From contig JBGSKY010000332.1 in the NCBI GenBank assembly GCA_041740995.1, forward strand, positions 5,839 through 69,838: a stretch of 64,000 bases of DNA, read 5' to 3'. The translations under genes and the position numbers were made by a program. This stretch comes from JBGSKY01 sp041740995. Its GTDB lineage: Bacteria > Planctomycetota > Planctomycetia > Pirellulales > Pirellulaceae. Below are positions 1 through 9,118 of the stretch, one piece after another. The notes under the pieces are model-generated. The model saw nothing but the letters and a program-made list of their open reading frames with translations. It was not told where the DNA came from and did not search any database. Each line of letters begins with the position of its first letter. Position 1 is the first letter of the stretch.

Positions 1-3000
1 TCGCGACACTCTTGCGAGATGGCGGCGTGACCCTATTCGGATCTGCCAGCAATAGCGATACTTCCCAGCAGCGACGATTATTCGAAGACGGCTCAGACTT
101 CCTCGAGTTCATTGATGTCTCATTACCCGAAAACGCGGGACGAATACCATCCGGTGTGACGACCCTCCCAACTTGGGAATATCGCAACACGAGCAACCAG
201 CCAGCACTGGTTTCAGGCATTCAAACGCCGCAGCAATTATCGGCACTGACGGGCATCGCGATTCCGATGGCCAGCAATCCGTTCCTTAATGCAATTCCCG
301 ATGCTTCGGTTCAGCAAAATTCGCCTCTGCACATTCCGGTAGATGCGTATGATCCCAATGGCAACCCATTGACTGTCACGGTGACGAGCAGCAATTCAGC
401 GGCAGTGACAGCCGAAGTTGTTCAAGGCGGACGATCAGCGGTCATCTCGACCAATTTTGGCGATATGACAGTCCGTCTGTTCGAGGCCGAAGCTCCCCGC
501 CCAACGTCGCGATTTATCGCGTTGGCACAAAGTGGATTTTATAACACGACCAACAGTCAAACGCGGATCATTCATCGGGCTGACGATGGTTTCGTAATCC
601 AAGGTGGCAGCTCCGATGGGCTAGGTAGTGCAGGTTCAACGCTGGGTAATTTCGACGATCAACTCAGTGTCAATCTCCAACACAATCGCGGCGGTGTTTT
701 ATCCTACGCAAAGACATCGCAAGATGACACCAATGATTCACAGTGGTTCATCACCGAACAAGCAACGCCGATCTTAAATGCCAATCACTCGGTTTTTGGT
801 CAATTAATCGAAGGCGAATCGGTCCGCGAAGCCATTTCCAATACGCCAGTCGATGGGAACGATAAACCACTGACCAACGTTATCATTAACTCGGTTACGA
901 TTTTCGACGACTTAGAAAACGGCCTGCTGCGTTTGCGAACTGTTGGAGCAGTTGGCACCAGTTCGGTCATCACTGTTACCGTCACTGATACCGAAGGCAA
1001 CCAAACGTCGCGAACGTTTACCGCGACCGTCGTTGCCAAAGCTTCCAACGACGCTCCATTTTTAAACGACTTCAATGACAGAGTGACGTCGGTTGGTGGA
1101 CAACCGGTCACAGTTCAACTCTCGTCGCAGGATGCAGAAGGCGATTCCGTCGAGTATTTTGTGCAACTACCAAACGGTTCGCCATTGGTTACCACGCCCA
1201 GTATCAATCCGACCACTGGTTTGCTAACGATTACACCACCGGCTGGATTCGTCGGAAACTTTAGCGTCATCGCGGGGGTTCGAGCAGCCGGCGGCGGTGT
1301 GACCGCCCCAATTGATACACAGACAATTGTCGTCACGGTAAATGCTGGAACGGCAGCGCCAACCGCAGTCGATTTGCTGGCCGCCAGCGATTCGGGGACT
1401 AGTTCGACCGATAACATTACTAACGCGACCAGCATGACGTTTGCAGTCGCTGGAACCGTTGTTGGAGCCAACGTTGAACTGTTGGTCAACGGCACTGTTG
1501 CCGCGTCTGCAACAGCGACCAGCACTTCAACTTCGATCACCACACCAGCGATCTCGGCGCTTGGCATGGGAACAGCCAATGTTACCGCTCGACAGACAGT
1601 TGCTGGAAATGTTAGTCCGGCTTCGGCACCACTAGTTGTAACGTTCGACAACGTCGCCCCTGCTCTTCTGGCGACGACGGCCATTCCTTCATTGGCACGA
1701 ATAGGCACGCCTCTAACAGTCAACTTAAACCATCCCGAAGAAGGCACTGGGTTGCGGTACAGTGTAAGTTCGGCACCGGCCGGTTTGCAGATCAACGCGA
1801 CGACCGGCGAGCTCACATGGACTCCCGTAATCGCGCAGTTGGGCCCACAGTCGTTTGTCTTGTCGCTGACCGATGCCGCGGGCAATGCGCAAATGCAGAC
1901 GATCAACATCAACGTCGTCGAACCTGCGCTTGGCTCGATCACCTTTAAGATCGTCGACTTGGCCGGTGCAGAGGTAACCGACGTCAACATCGGTCAAGAG
2001 TTTCGCTTGCAAGTCTTCGCCAACGACTTGCGAGTGGATGAAAACGACGGCGTGTTCGCTGCGTATTTGGATTTGCTCTACAGCTCGAATTTGATCACCA
2101 TTGTTGGAACAAGTCCAATCACTTACTTCGGTCGATTCGAATTGGCTTTAGACGGCGATTTCAGCACTCCGGGGCTGATCAATGAACTCGGTGGTTCACG
2201 GATCACAACAGAGTTTCCTGAGCCTGGCCCATTATTATTTGCTGAAGTTCGCTTCCGCGCTACCGCGACTGGACAAGCGACTTTCACTAGCGAAGCGGCC
2301 GATGACGTAGGGTCTGATTTTTCGCTCTACTCTCGTGAAGGCCGCGTCCCAACCGATCGAATACTTTATTCGTCAGCAACTGTCTCTGTTGGTCGAACGT
2401 TTGATGCCGTTGATGATTCATTTAACGTCAGCGAAGGTTCGACAGACAATGTGCTTGACGTATTGTTGAACGACACGATTCGTCCTGGCAATACGACAAC
2501 GTTAACTTTGGTCCGTGTCGAACCAGTGGCCGGTGGAACGATTCAAGGCACCGTCAGCATCATTAATAATCGACTGGTTTACACGCCGCCCAATCCGGAC
2601 TTCAACGGCGCTGAGCAATTTTTGTACGTGGTCCGCGACGGCAATGGAACCGAAGCAACTGCGACAGTCACGATACTCGTTGATGATGTCAATGATCCGC
2701 CAATTGCAGTTGCGGATGCGGATAACGTCGATGAGTCGAGCGCAAATAATTTCATTGACGTTTTGGCTAATGATACCAGCGGTGTCGATGAGAATGAAGT
2801 CTTGACTGTGACGGCGGTCGGAACGCCCAGCGCTGGAGGATCGGTTCAAATTGCCACCGGTGGCACCGGCGTGCTCTATACGCCACTGGCCGGTTTCAAT
2901 GGTGTCGAAACGTTCACCTACACGATCAGCGACGGTCGCGGAGGTACGGCTACTACTTCGGTAACCATTAATGTGGCGCCCGCTGTACCACCTCCAACGG

Positions 3001-4400
3001 CTGTTCCCGATGCATTCACTGTTGTTGAAGACGCCAACGCCGCGGAATTTGACGTGCTTTTCAACGACGTTCCAAGCATTACCGGGGAGACCTTAAGCAT
3101 CAGCGGCGCGACGGCTTCCAATGGAGGAACCGTAACCGTAACCAGCGGTGGGCAGCGTATCACCTATCGACCGGCAGCGAATTTCAATGGTACTGAAATC
3201 GTCACGTATACACTCGTGGGCAGTAACGGCGGGCGAACGCTCGGCATTGCTACTTTCACAGTCACGCCGGTTAACGATCCGCCGACAGCCAACGACGATG
3301 CGCTGACCGTGCTTTCACAGCCTAATCAGATTCTCGATGTCCTAGCGAACGATACCAACGTTGATTCAGGCGAAGTTCTGACCATCACATCGATTAGCGG
3401 TTTGGCGGCCGGGCAAGGCACAGTCACAATCGCGGCCGACGGTCGTTCGTTGATCTACAATGCACCCAACACCGACTTTCAAGGTACGGTCACATTCACG
3501 TACACGTTAAGCGATGGTACCGGGCTGACTGATACGGCCAATGTGACACTGACCGTCAGGAATTTTATTCCTCGGGCGATCGGCGGACAGCTAGTTGCCA
3601 GCAGTGGATCAACTGGTGGCCTGCTTGGTCTAACGGTCACAGTAACTGGAACCGCCGTGACCGGTGAACAGATTTCGCGAACCGTAGCAACTACCGCTGA
3701 TGGTCGTTTCAGTGCGACTGACTTGCCGCCAGGCAACTACACGTTTTCAGTCCCGCAGCTTGCGTTCCGAACTGGTGTTGGAACTTTGCTAACCGTTCAA
3801 TCGGCATTCGAAGACGGCGACAGCTTAAACAACGTCCTGGACGTTGGGACCTTACAACCAAGGTTGGTCGATGTACGCGACTTTTTGGGTGCTACGACTG
3901 GACGCGGGTTCACTGCGGCCCTGCAAGTCGGCGGTACGCAACAGTGGGTTTCGCCAGGCGGTGCTTGGCGCGGCTACCAAACGATCACGGCCGCTTTAAA
4001 TGCGACCGCAACTCAAATAACGCTCAGCGTCACAACGGCTGACAATCGCACTGGAACAGCGACGATTGACCTGAGCAACACTGCGCAGGTCCGTGTCCGA
4101 GCATCCGAAGGTTCCGCTCGCTATGTTCACGTTTTAGGTGAACCGGCCGATTTCAATCTGCCGGTTCCAAGTGGTGCGCAAATCGCATCCAATGTTGCAT
4201 CGAACTCTGTCGGCTTGACTACAGCGTCAAGCTTGCGGACCCAATCTGTCGTCGCCAACGGGCAGTCAGATTCGACCTCATTGGTGGACGCGGCGATGCA
4301 AGACTTGATCGACTTCTCAAATCTTGATGGCGAACAAGGGAGCGAGTCGCCAGCGCTGAGCAGCCTTGACGTCGCGACTTTGCTTCGTCCAACAGCGTAA
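1..4400 (+). CDS. Giant secreted multidomain protein with cyclophilin domain and tandem Ig/cadherin-like repeats (5' end missing)
   Basis: The reading frame is open from the left window edge, so the true start lies outside; about 1465 codons are present. Numbering from the TTG at 12, residues about 141-297 form a cyclophilin-type peptidyl-prolyl isomerase domain, with the HR...GFVIQGGS and SQWFIT motifs and an NANHSVFGQL segment. Ig/cadherin-like modules follow. A cohesin-like beta domain lies near 642-793. Four repeats of about 95-99 residues begin near 797, 896, 995 and 1090, each with an x-DVLxND-x core. A CNA-B/SdrD-like module with the motif DLPPGNYTFSVP lies near 1187-1250. The protein is rich in Thr, Val, Asn and Gly, as secreted adhesins are. 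Its role is probably extracellular or on the cell surface; the substrate is unknown. Domain calls are confident and the overall function is not. Confidence 0.88.
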   Translation, partial: ATLLRDGGVTLFGSASNSDTSQQRRLFEDGSDFLEFIDVSLPENAGRIPSGVTTLPTWEYRNTSNQPALVSGIQTPQQLSALTGIAIPMASNPFLNAIPDASVQQNSPLHIPVDAYDPNGNPLTVTVTSSNSAAVTAEVVQGGRSAVISTNFGDMTVRLFEAEAPRPTSRFIALAQSGFYNTTNSQTRIIHRADDGFVIQGGSSDGLGSAGSTLGNFDDQLSVNLQHNRGGVLSYAKTSQDDTNDSQWFITEQATPILNANHSVFGQLIEGESVREAISNTPVDGNDKPLTNVIINSVTIFDDLENGLLRLRTVGAVGTSSVITVTVTDTEGNQTSRTFTATVVAKASNDAPFLNDFNDRVTSVGGQPVTVQLSSQDAEGDSVEYFVQLPNGSPLVTTPSINPTTGLLTITPPAGFVGNFSVIAGVRAAGGGVTAPIDTQTIVVTVNAGTAAPTAVDLLAASDSGTSSTDNITNATSMTFAVAGTVVGANVELLVNGTVAASATATSTSTSITTPAISALGMGTANVTARQTVAGNVSPASAPLVVTFDNVAPALLATTAIPSLARIGTPLTVNLNHPEEGTGLRYSVSSAPAGLQINATTGELTWTPVIAQLGPQSFVLSLTDAAGNAQMQTININVVEPALGSITFKIVDLAGAEVTDVNIGQEFRLQVFANDLRVDENDGVFAAYLDLLYSSNLITIVGTSPITYFGRFELALDGDFSTPGLINELGGSRITTEFPEPGPLLFAEVRFRATATGQATFTSEAADDVGSDFSLYSREGRVPTDRILYSSATVSVGRTFDAVDDSFNVSEGSTDNVLDVLLNDTIRPGNTTTLTLVRVEPVAGGTIQGTVSIINNRLVYTPPNPDFNGAEQFLYVVRDGNGTEATATVTILVDDVNDPPIAVADADNVDESSANNFIDVLANDTSGVDENEVLTVTAVGTPSAGGSVQIATGGTGVLYTPLAGFNGVETFTYTISDGRGGTATTSVTINVAPAVPPPTAVPDAFTVVEDANAAEFDVLFNDVPSITGETLSISGATASNGGTVTVTSGGQRITYRPAANFNGTEIVTYTLVGSNGGRTLGIATFTVTPVNDPPTANDDALTVLSQPNQILDVLANDTNVDSGEVLTITSISGLAAGQGTVTIAADGRSLIYNAPNTDFQGTVTFTYTLSDGTGLTDTANVTLTVRNFIPRAIGGQLVASSGSTGGLLGLTVTVTGTAVTGEQISRTVATTADGRFSATDLPPGNYTFSVPQLAFRTGVGTLLTVQSAFEDGDSLNNVLDVGTLQPRLVDVRDFLGATTGRGFTAALQVGGTQQWVSPGGAWRGYQTITAALNATATQITLSVTTADNRTGTATIDLSNTAQVRVRASEGSARYVHVLGEPADFNLPVPSGAQIASNVASNSVGLTTASSLRTQSVVANGQSDSTSLVDAAMQDLIDFSNLDGEQGSESPALSSLDVATLLRPTA

Positions 4401-4451
4401 TCGCAAATTGCGAGCCACGCTAACATGCAAGGCCGAAGCTTCATTAAGATG

Positions 4452-4943
4452 TTAGGCCAAATCGTTCAAATCGCCTTCAGTAATCATTCGGAATCCTTTG
4501 CGATTTAGCGTCTCAACGGCGGCATCTGTGTTATCGACCATGATCGCGACGACTGGTTCCCCATGCGGTCGCAGCATTAGCGGGTAAGCCTGAATGATGT
4601 TGATTTCAGCCTGTAACAACGCCGTACAGATTTGTAGCAAGGGCTGATTACCTTCGGGCAATTCGACGCCGATCAAATCTGATTCGATGATCGCTAATCC
4701 AGCTCGCTCTAGAATTTCACGCGAACGATCTGGTTGCGACACGAGAAATCGAACAAAGGCACATTCCGCTGAGTCGTTAATCGACAGCGCGACGATCCGA
4801 ATGCCTGTCCCCTCGAAACGTCGGACGACTTCAAGCAACTGACCAACGCGATTTTCTAGGAAGACCGTGAATTGACGAATCGCCGGATAGTTTCGGCCAC
4901 GCATGGTCTGAAAGCCAACGCTTGCCCCTTCGCCACTGCTCAT
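4452..4943 (-). CDS. ACT-domain protein (two ACT repeats)
   Basis: A 163-residue cytoplasmic protein that resembles free-standing ACT-domain regulators and acetolactate synthase small subunits. Residues about 21-80 form a first ACT domain, with QFTVFLENRVGQLLEVVRRF typical of the ligand-binding first helix. Residues about 95-160 form a second, degenerate repeat ending NRKGFRMI. No catalytic domain is attached, so an amino-acid-sensing or regulatory role is likely; the ligand is unknown. ATG at 4943 was taken as the start, and an internal ATG at residue 14 (MRGRNYP) sits just before the domain and is also possible. It is convergent with the giant upstream gene and has no operon partner. It is not a complete IlvH, and no ilvB is adjacent. 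Confidence 0.8.
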   Translation of the reverse strand: MSSGEGASVGFQTMRGRNYPAIRQFTVFLENRVGQLLEVVRRFEGTGIRIVALSINDSAECAFVRFLVSQPDRSREILERAGLAIIESDLIGVELPEGNQPLLQICTALLQAEINIIQAYPLMLRPHGEPVVAIMVDNTDAAVETLNRKGFRMITEGDLNDLA

Positions 4944-5195
4944 TGATTGTCTAACCTAATGTTGTAATCTTTGGTCCACCGAGATGTTTTGCGCGAAATA
5001 ACGGTATACGTCACCTCGCAGAGAAAATCAATTAGCTGCCTTACTTTCGGCGATGCGAAATTGAAAAATGCAAGCGTCGCCAATTCCTCGTTCTGTTCGT
5101 ACCGGCCAGCGGGGACGATGAACATTGATCATCAAAATTGATCGAGTCAATCTTTTTGGTTGGCGGATCGGATCTTAGCACTACAGGAATAGAAA

Positions 5196-5612
5196 TTGAC
5201 AACCAACGAAAATCATTCGCCATTGGAGCATTTTACGGTCGAAATTCGCGTCCGATATCATGAAGTCGATGGTCAGCGACGAGTTCATCATGGCCAATAT
5301 CTGAATTACTTCGAACGCGGTCGCGTCGAAATGTTGCGGGCCGGGGGTATTTCGTACAAAGCTCTCGAAGATGAAGGCGTCATGCTCGTCGTCCGCAATA
5401 TGAATGTGACCTATCACATGCCAGCCGAATTCGACGACCTGTTGGAGCTCCAAATTTCAACACTTAAGGCGCACGGAGCCAGAATCATTCATCGATATCA
5501 GGTCATCCGACAGAACGAACTCTTAGTCGAAGCAACCAGCGAGATTGCTTGTATCAATGCTCAAGGACGAATTTCGCGTTTGCCGCCCCAACTGCAGCTT
5601 CCGAAACGATAG
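5196..5612 (+). CDS. Acyl-CoA thioesterase, YbgC/FadM family (4HBT hotdog fold)
   Basis: A 138-residue single hotdog-fold thioesterase that would hydrolyse acyl-CoA thioesters in the cytoplasm. The family core is clear: RVRYHEVDGQRRVHHGQYLN followed by YFERGRVEMLR, which places the catalytic Asp in the E-V-D position and the helix after it. The C-terminal strand ending RISRLPPQL is also typical of YbgC proteins. The start is a TTG at 5196, preceded by ACAGGAA; no ATG gives a complete domain. The neighbour downstream is a small membrane protein only 34 bases away, so co-transcription is likely. In many bacteria YbgC sits with Tol-Pal genes, but not here. The exact chain-length preference cannot be read. 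Confidence 0.85.
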   Translation: MTTNENHSPLEHFTVEIRVRYHEVDGQRRVHHGQYLNYFERGRVEMLRAGGISYKALEDEGVMLVVRNMNVTYHMPAEFDDLLELQISTLKAHGARIIHRYQVIRQNELLVEATSEIACINAQGRISRLPPQLQLPKR

Positions 5613-5646
5613 AATCAGCTTTATCGCTTACGAGTTGGAGGACACT

Positions 5647-5958
5647 ATGAAACAAGCTTCGTCACTTCTATTACTTTTGCTTACAGCGTCAGCGTTTGCC
5701 TTCCTGCTTTTTCTTTTTCGTGAATCACTCAAAACTAGACTCTCTACTGAGAGTGATTGGGCAACGATTACGTTGATGTTTGTCTTACCACCGGCCCTGT
5801 TCTTGCTTTTCTCCGCAACCATGTTCGGTCTTCTGTATCCTCTTGGGCGGTTAAACAATTATGTCTATGGCCAAGTCGCTGGAGCGGCGAGTCCGTTTGC
5901 CGACGATCGTTTGCCATCGCAGATTTTACCGCCACGAGATTCCGAAGCGACTAACTGA
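5647..5958 (+). CDS. Small membrane protein of unknown function
   Basis: A 103-residue protein with two predicted membrane segments, residues about 4-24 (a run of Leu/Ala/Phe) and about 42-68, joined by a short charged loop. A short polar tail ends in PPRDSEATN. The start is ATG 5647, supported by a GGAGGAC ribosome site about ten bases upstream; an upstream in-frame codon would overlap the thioesterase gene and has no such site. It lies 34 bases after the thioesterase gene and before the exported component of an ABC operon. I recognise no family. It could be an accessory subunit of the following ABC operon or simply a small inner-membrane protein. Confidence 0.7.
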   Translation: MKQASSLLLLLLTASAFAFLLFLFRESLKTRLSTESDWATITLMFVLPPALFLLFSATMFGLLYPLGRLNNYVYGQVAGAASPFADDRLPSQILPPRDSEATN

Positions 5959-6050
5959 TGCTTTGAGAAACAGACCAAATGTCTCAAGAGCTCGATGTGC
6001 TTCAAGAATTGCCTAGCATGATAAATTTTTGTCCAAGGAGAATCGGCTTA

Positions 6051-8162
6051 ATGAAGCAATCAGTCAAAAGCTTGTCGTGGTTGCTGACGTTTTTTCTGAG
6101 CAGCTTTGCAGTGAGCCAACTTGCTGTGGCCCAATATACCGATCGCTTGACTAATTCGCCAATCTTGAGAATACGTTTGGACGACACACAGGCCGGATCA
6201 ACTTTTGGTTTCACGGGTGTCATCGAGCAGCTCAATCCTCCCGGCTTGGGATACGCTCATTTTCGTGTTCGCTTTGGGACAGCCCTTAAAACTGTCGTCC
6301 CACGAGACGTGAAGTTTGATTTTTCAATAAGGTGCCAAGCAACTACTCGCTCGCCGCCACTTTACCGAGGACAAGTGATCATCGAACAGGGGCAGTTTGA
6401 AGGATACGTCGACTTTCGTCTGCCAATTGCACGAAATGTATATCGCATTGATATTCAAACCAGCGTCGATGGCCGATCGGCCAACGGGCTATCGTGTATG
6501 GTCTACGACCAGCTCTACAGGACAGAAAGCTCGATTCTAATTCTCGGCGACAAAATTGATTTTGAAAAAATTCAGGTGGATGAAGATCTCCTGGAATCGG
6601 CACCTTATCAGGACGTAATGAATCCGGCCGTAATTCCAAGTTGGGCGGTTTTAGTTCAAGATGTTGGCATCACTCGGCGAAACGCAAAGAATTCAAACCA
6701 GTATTACAACAACACAAATAACGATTCGCTTTTTCAATTCGCTGACTATCGCCGATGCTCGGACAACATCCTTGATTGGACGACAATCCGTTTGGTTGCT
6801 GTTCGACTAGAGATCTTGCCGATGCTCAGCGAGTCAGTAGCAGAGACGTTGCGAAAATACATTCGAGGTGGTGGCAATCTAAGGGTTGTGCATGATCTTG
6901 ATGACGCGACCGCGACCGAAAAAATTCGCGAATGGTTTGGTCTGGACGCGAAACTCGCGTCCGATGCTCGAACTGCAGTTTCAATGAACGGGCTACCTAG
7001 CGAAACGTTGGGAAATGGATGGTTTAAATTTGGTTTTGGTTGGGTCCAATTGGTTCCAGAAACAGAACTCAATGACAAAACGTTGCCTGAATATTTTTTA
7101 CCGATGGCTGCGGGCAGGTCGCGGGTAGAGGACGTCAAATCGTTGTCGTTCTGGGATTGGTCCTTGCAACATCTCGGGCGACCGCCAGTCCTGTCTTTCT
7201 GTATCTTGATCGGCGTCTTTGCGGGCCTTGTGTCGCCAGTTGTCTTGCGCTATTGCTTGCGACTTGGTCGTCCGGTCTGGATGTTATTAGTCTTTCCAGC
7301 CATGGCCATCGTCGCGACCACTTCGTTGTTCAGCTTTGCCGTGCTGCGAGACGGCTTTCGAACTCATCTGCGTGTTCGGTCGTTGACGATTTTAGATCAG
7401 GATTCTGATAGAGGTGTTGCTATCAGCCGTCAAATTATGTTCAGTGGTTCAGCGCCGCGCAGTGGAATTCAATTCAATGATGACAGTGAAGTTTGGCAGA
7501 TCGAGTCCCAGGAAGACTACCGCGTCCGTAACTATAACGGCGGCCAGGTGATTTGGAACGAAGGCCAGCAGATATACCGTGGGCTAGTCAAATCGCGTGA
7601 ACAATTTCAATTCGTTGTCAGCCAGCCGATCGATTCGCTTCGACCGTTTTCTTGGCAAAAGCAGCCTCCCAAAGATGCCTTCAAGCTTTTCGCGACAACG
7701 CTGGGCGACGATAGCTGTGCGATTCGAAATGAATTGAACGAGACAATCAAGTTGATTCTCATCAATAATGGCGACGGCCTTTTTTTCGTTGGTAAGAATT
7801 TAGAAAGCCAGAAAACGTCTAGCCTCGCGGCCATCGACAGTGCAGCCGCTTTCAAACTATTACAACAAATGGAATCGTCTCAAGCGATGACTCCGCCGGA
7901 GGCAATGATCGCAAACAACTCGAATAATATTTTCAGTTCGATTTTTGGGTTTGGTTATAGCTCCAATTCCTATGTTGATATGACTAGTACCGGCGTCTAT
8001 GCAACGACCATTGACTCTCTGATCGATGACCGCATATTTGTTGAATCACCCAGTTTCTACGTCTACATCGAAAAAGGACTGCACATCGATTTGTTGGATG
8101 ATTCGACTGAACTAGAAGACTCATTGCATCTGGTTTACGGTCAGTGGAGACATGCTCAATGA
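6051..8162 (+). CDS. Large exported membrane-anchored protein of an ABC-2 transporter operon
   Basis: Chosen start ATG 6051 has an AAGGAG site ten bases upstream and gives a clean signal peptide (MKQSVKSLSWLLTFFLSSFA, cleavage near AVAQ). An upstream in-frame start at 5979 has neither. The 703-residue product has an extracytoplasmic beta-rich N-terminus, then a region near residues 195-300 (VIPSWAVLVQDV, ETLRKYIRGGGNLRVVHD) that resembles the Rossmann/GATase-like fold of GldG-type proteins. Two membrane helices follow near residues 372-430, and a long C-terminal domain. The stop overlaps the next gene's ATG (ATGA), so translation is coupled to the ABC ATPase. By analogy with GldF/GldG and planctomycete ABC-2 operons it may be the extracytoplasmic partner of the exporter. 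Substrate and function are unknown. Confidence 0.75.
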   Translation: MKQSVKSLSWLLTFFLSSFAVSQLAVAQYTDRLTNSPILRIRLDDTQAGSTFGFTGVIEQLNPPGLGYAHFRVRFGTALKTVVPRDVKFDFSIRCQATTRSPPLYRGQVIIEQGQFEGYVDFRLPIARNVYRIDIQTSVDGRSANGLSCMVYDQLYRTESSILILGDKIDFEKIQVDEDLLESAPYQDVMNPAVIPSWAVLVQDVGITRRNAKNSNQYYNNTNNDSLFQFADYRRCSDNILDWTTIRLVAVRLEILPMLSESVAETLRKYIRGGGNLRVVHDLDDATATEKIREWFGLDAKLASDARTAVSMNGLPSETLGNGWFKFGFGWVQLVPETELNDKTLPEYFLPMAAGRSRVEDVKSLSFWDWSLQHLGRPPVLSFCILIGVFAGLVSPVVLRYCLRLGRPVWMLLVFPAMAIVATTSLFSFAVLRDGFRTHLRVRSLTILDQDSDRGVAISRQIMFSGSAPRSGIQFNDDSEVWQIESQEDYRVRNYNGGQVIWNEGQQIYRGLVKSREQFQFVVSQPIDSLRPFSWQKQPPKDAFKLFATTLGDDSCAIRNELNETIKLILINNGDGLFFVGKNLESQKTSSLAAIDSAAAFKLLQQMESSQAMTPPEAMIANNSNNIFSSIFGFGYSSNSYVDMTSTGVYATTIDSLIDDRIFVESPSFYVYIEKGLHIDLLDDSTELEDSLHLVYGQWRHAQ

Positions 8163-9118
8163 TCAGTCCAGTTCATACATCTTCGAGCACCATGCTGGAG
8201 CTGAGAAGGTTGTATCGATTCTTCGGCAAGACGGCTGCGGTGCACGATATCTCGTTCGAAGTTGAACGCGGTTCGGTATTTGGATTCATTGGTCCCAATG
8301 GTGCTGGCAAGACAACCACGATGCGCATCTTGGCAACCCTCGAATTGCCAACCTACGGTGATGCTCTGATTGCTGGTTCGTCATGCATTAATGATCCAGA
8401 CATTGTGCGAAAGAAGATGGGTTTCATGCCTGACGGTTTTGGGACCTATCAGAACATGAATTGCGTTGAGTACCTCGATTTTTTTGGCCGCGCGTTCGGC
8501 TTGGTTGGTCGCGAGCGGACGCAAGCGATTCGTCGGACGCTTGGCTTTACCGGTCTGGATAAAATCGCTTCCAAAAGCATTCGCGGCTTATCCAAAGGAA
8601 TGCGACAGCGGCTGTGTCTCGGGCGGGCAATGATTCATAACCCCGAAGTGCTGATTCTCGACGAACCGGCCAATGGGCTGGACCCACGAGCGAGAATCGA
8701 GTTGCGGCAAATGATTGGTCAGCTTGCCGACGAAGGTAAGGCCGTGCTCGTGTCATCACACATCCTGACCGAACTGGCCGAGATGTGTCATCAAGTCGGC
8801 ATCGTAGAACTGGGCAAATTGCTAGTCGTCGGCTCCGTCAATGATATTCAGGCTCGCATGCAGAATCGGGCAACGATCACCATTCGGTTGCTCGATCGCA
8901 TGTTGGAACTACAAGATTTCTTGACGTCCAATGAGCACATTTCCGAAGTTCAACTCGAAGACAATGCTTTGCATTTTATCTGGGAAGGCGATGCGGTGGG
9001 CCAAGCGAATTTATTGCGATTGATTGTGCAAGCGGATTACAACGTGCTTGAGTATCGAGCTAAAAACATTTCACTCGAAGATGTATTCATGCAAATCACG
9101 ACGGGTGCGGTGCAATGA
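8159..9118 (+). CDS. ABC-2 type transporter ATP-binding protein
   Basis: A 319-residue ATPase subunit of an ABC exporter. It has Walker A GPNGAGKTTT, the signature region LSKGMRQRLCLGRAM, Walker B EVLILDEPANGLDP and the H-loop VSSHIL, all in the usual order, plus the C-terminal extension seen in drug/gliding-type (CcmA/GldA-like) ATPases. The start is the ATG at 8159, which overlaps the preceding stop as ATGA and has GTGGAGA eight bases upstream; a GTG at 8144 is in frame but coincides with that ribosome site. The gene overlaps the downstream permease by four bases. With the exported protein before it and the permease after it, it forms a three-gene transport unit. The substrate is unknown. 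Confidence 0.93.
   Translation: MISPVHTSSSTMLELRRLYRFFGKTAAVHDISFEVERGSVFGFIGPNGAGKTTTMRILATLELPTYGDALIAGSSCINDPDIVRKKMGFMPDGFGTYQNMNCVEYLDFFGRAFGLVGRERTQAIRRTLGFTGLDKIASKSIRGLSKGMRQRLCLGRAMIHNPEVLILDEPANGLDPRARIELRQMIGQLADEGKAVLVSSHILTELAEMCHQVGIVELGKLLVVGSVNDIQARMQNRATITIRLLDRMLELQDFLTSNEHISEVQLEDNALHFIWEGDAVGQANLLRLIVQADYNVLEYRAKNISLEDVFMQITTGAVQ

Noticed and set aside
1115..1990. A 291-codon minus-strand open frame inside the giant secreted protein gene
   Set aside because: It lies wholly inside a strong multidomain gene on the other strand and its protein is a low-complexity Ala/Val/Thr shadow.
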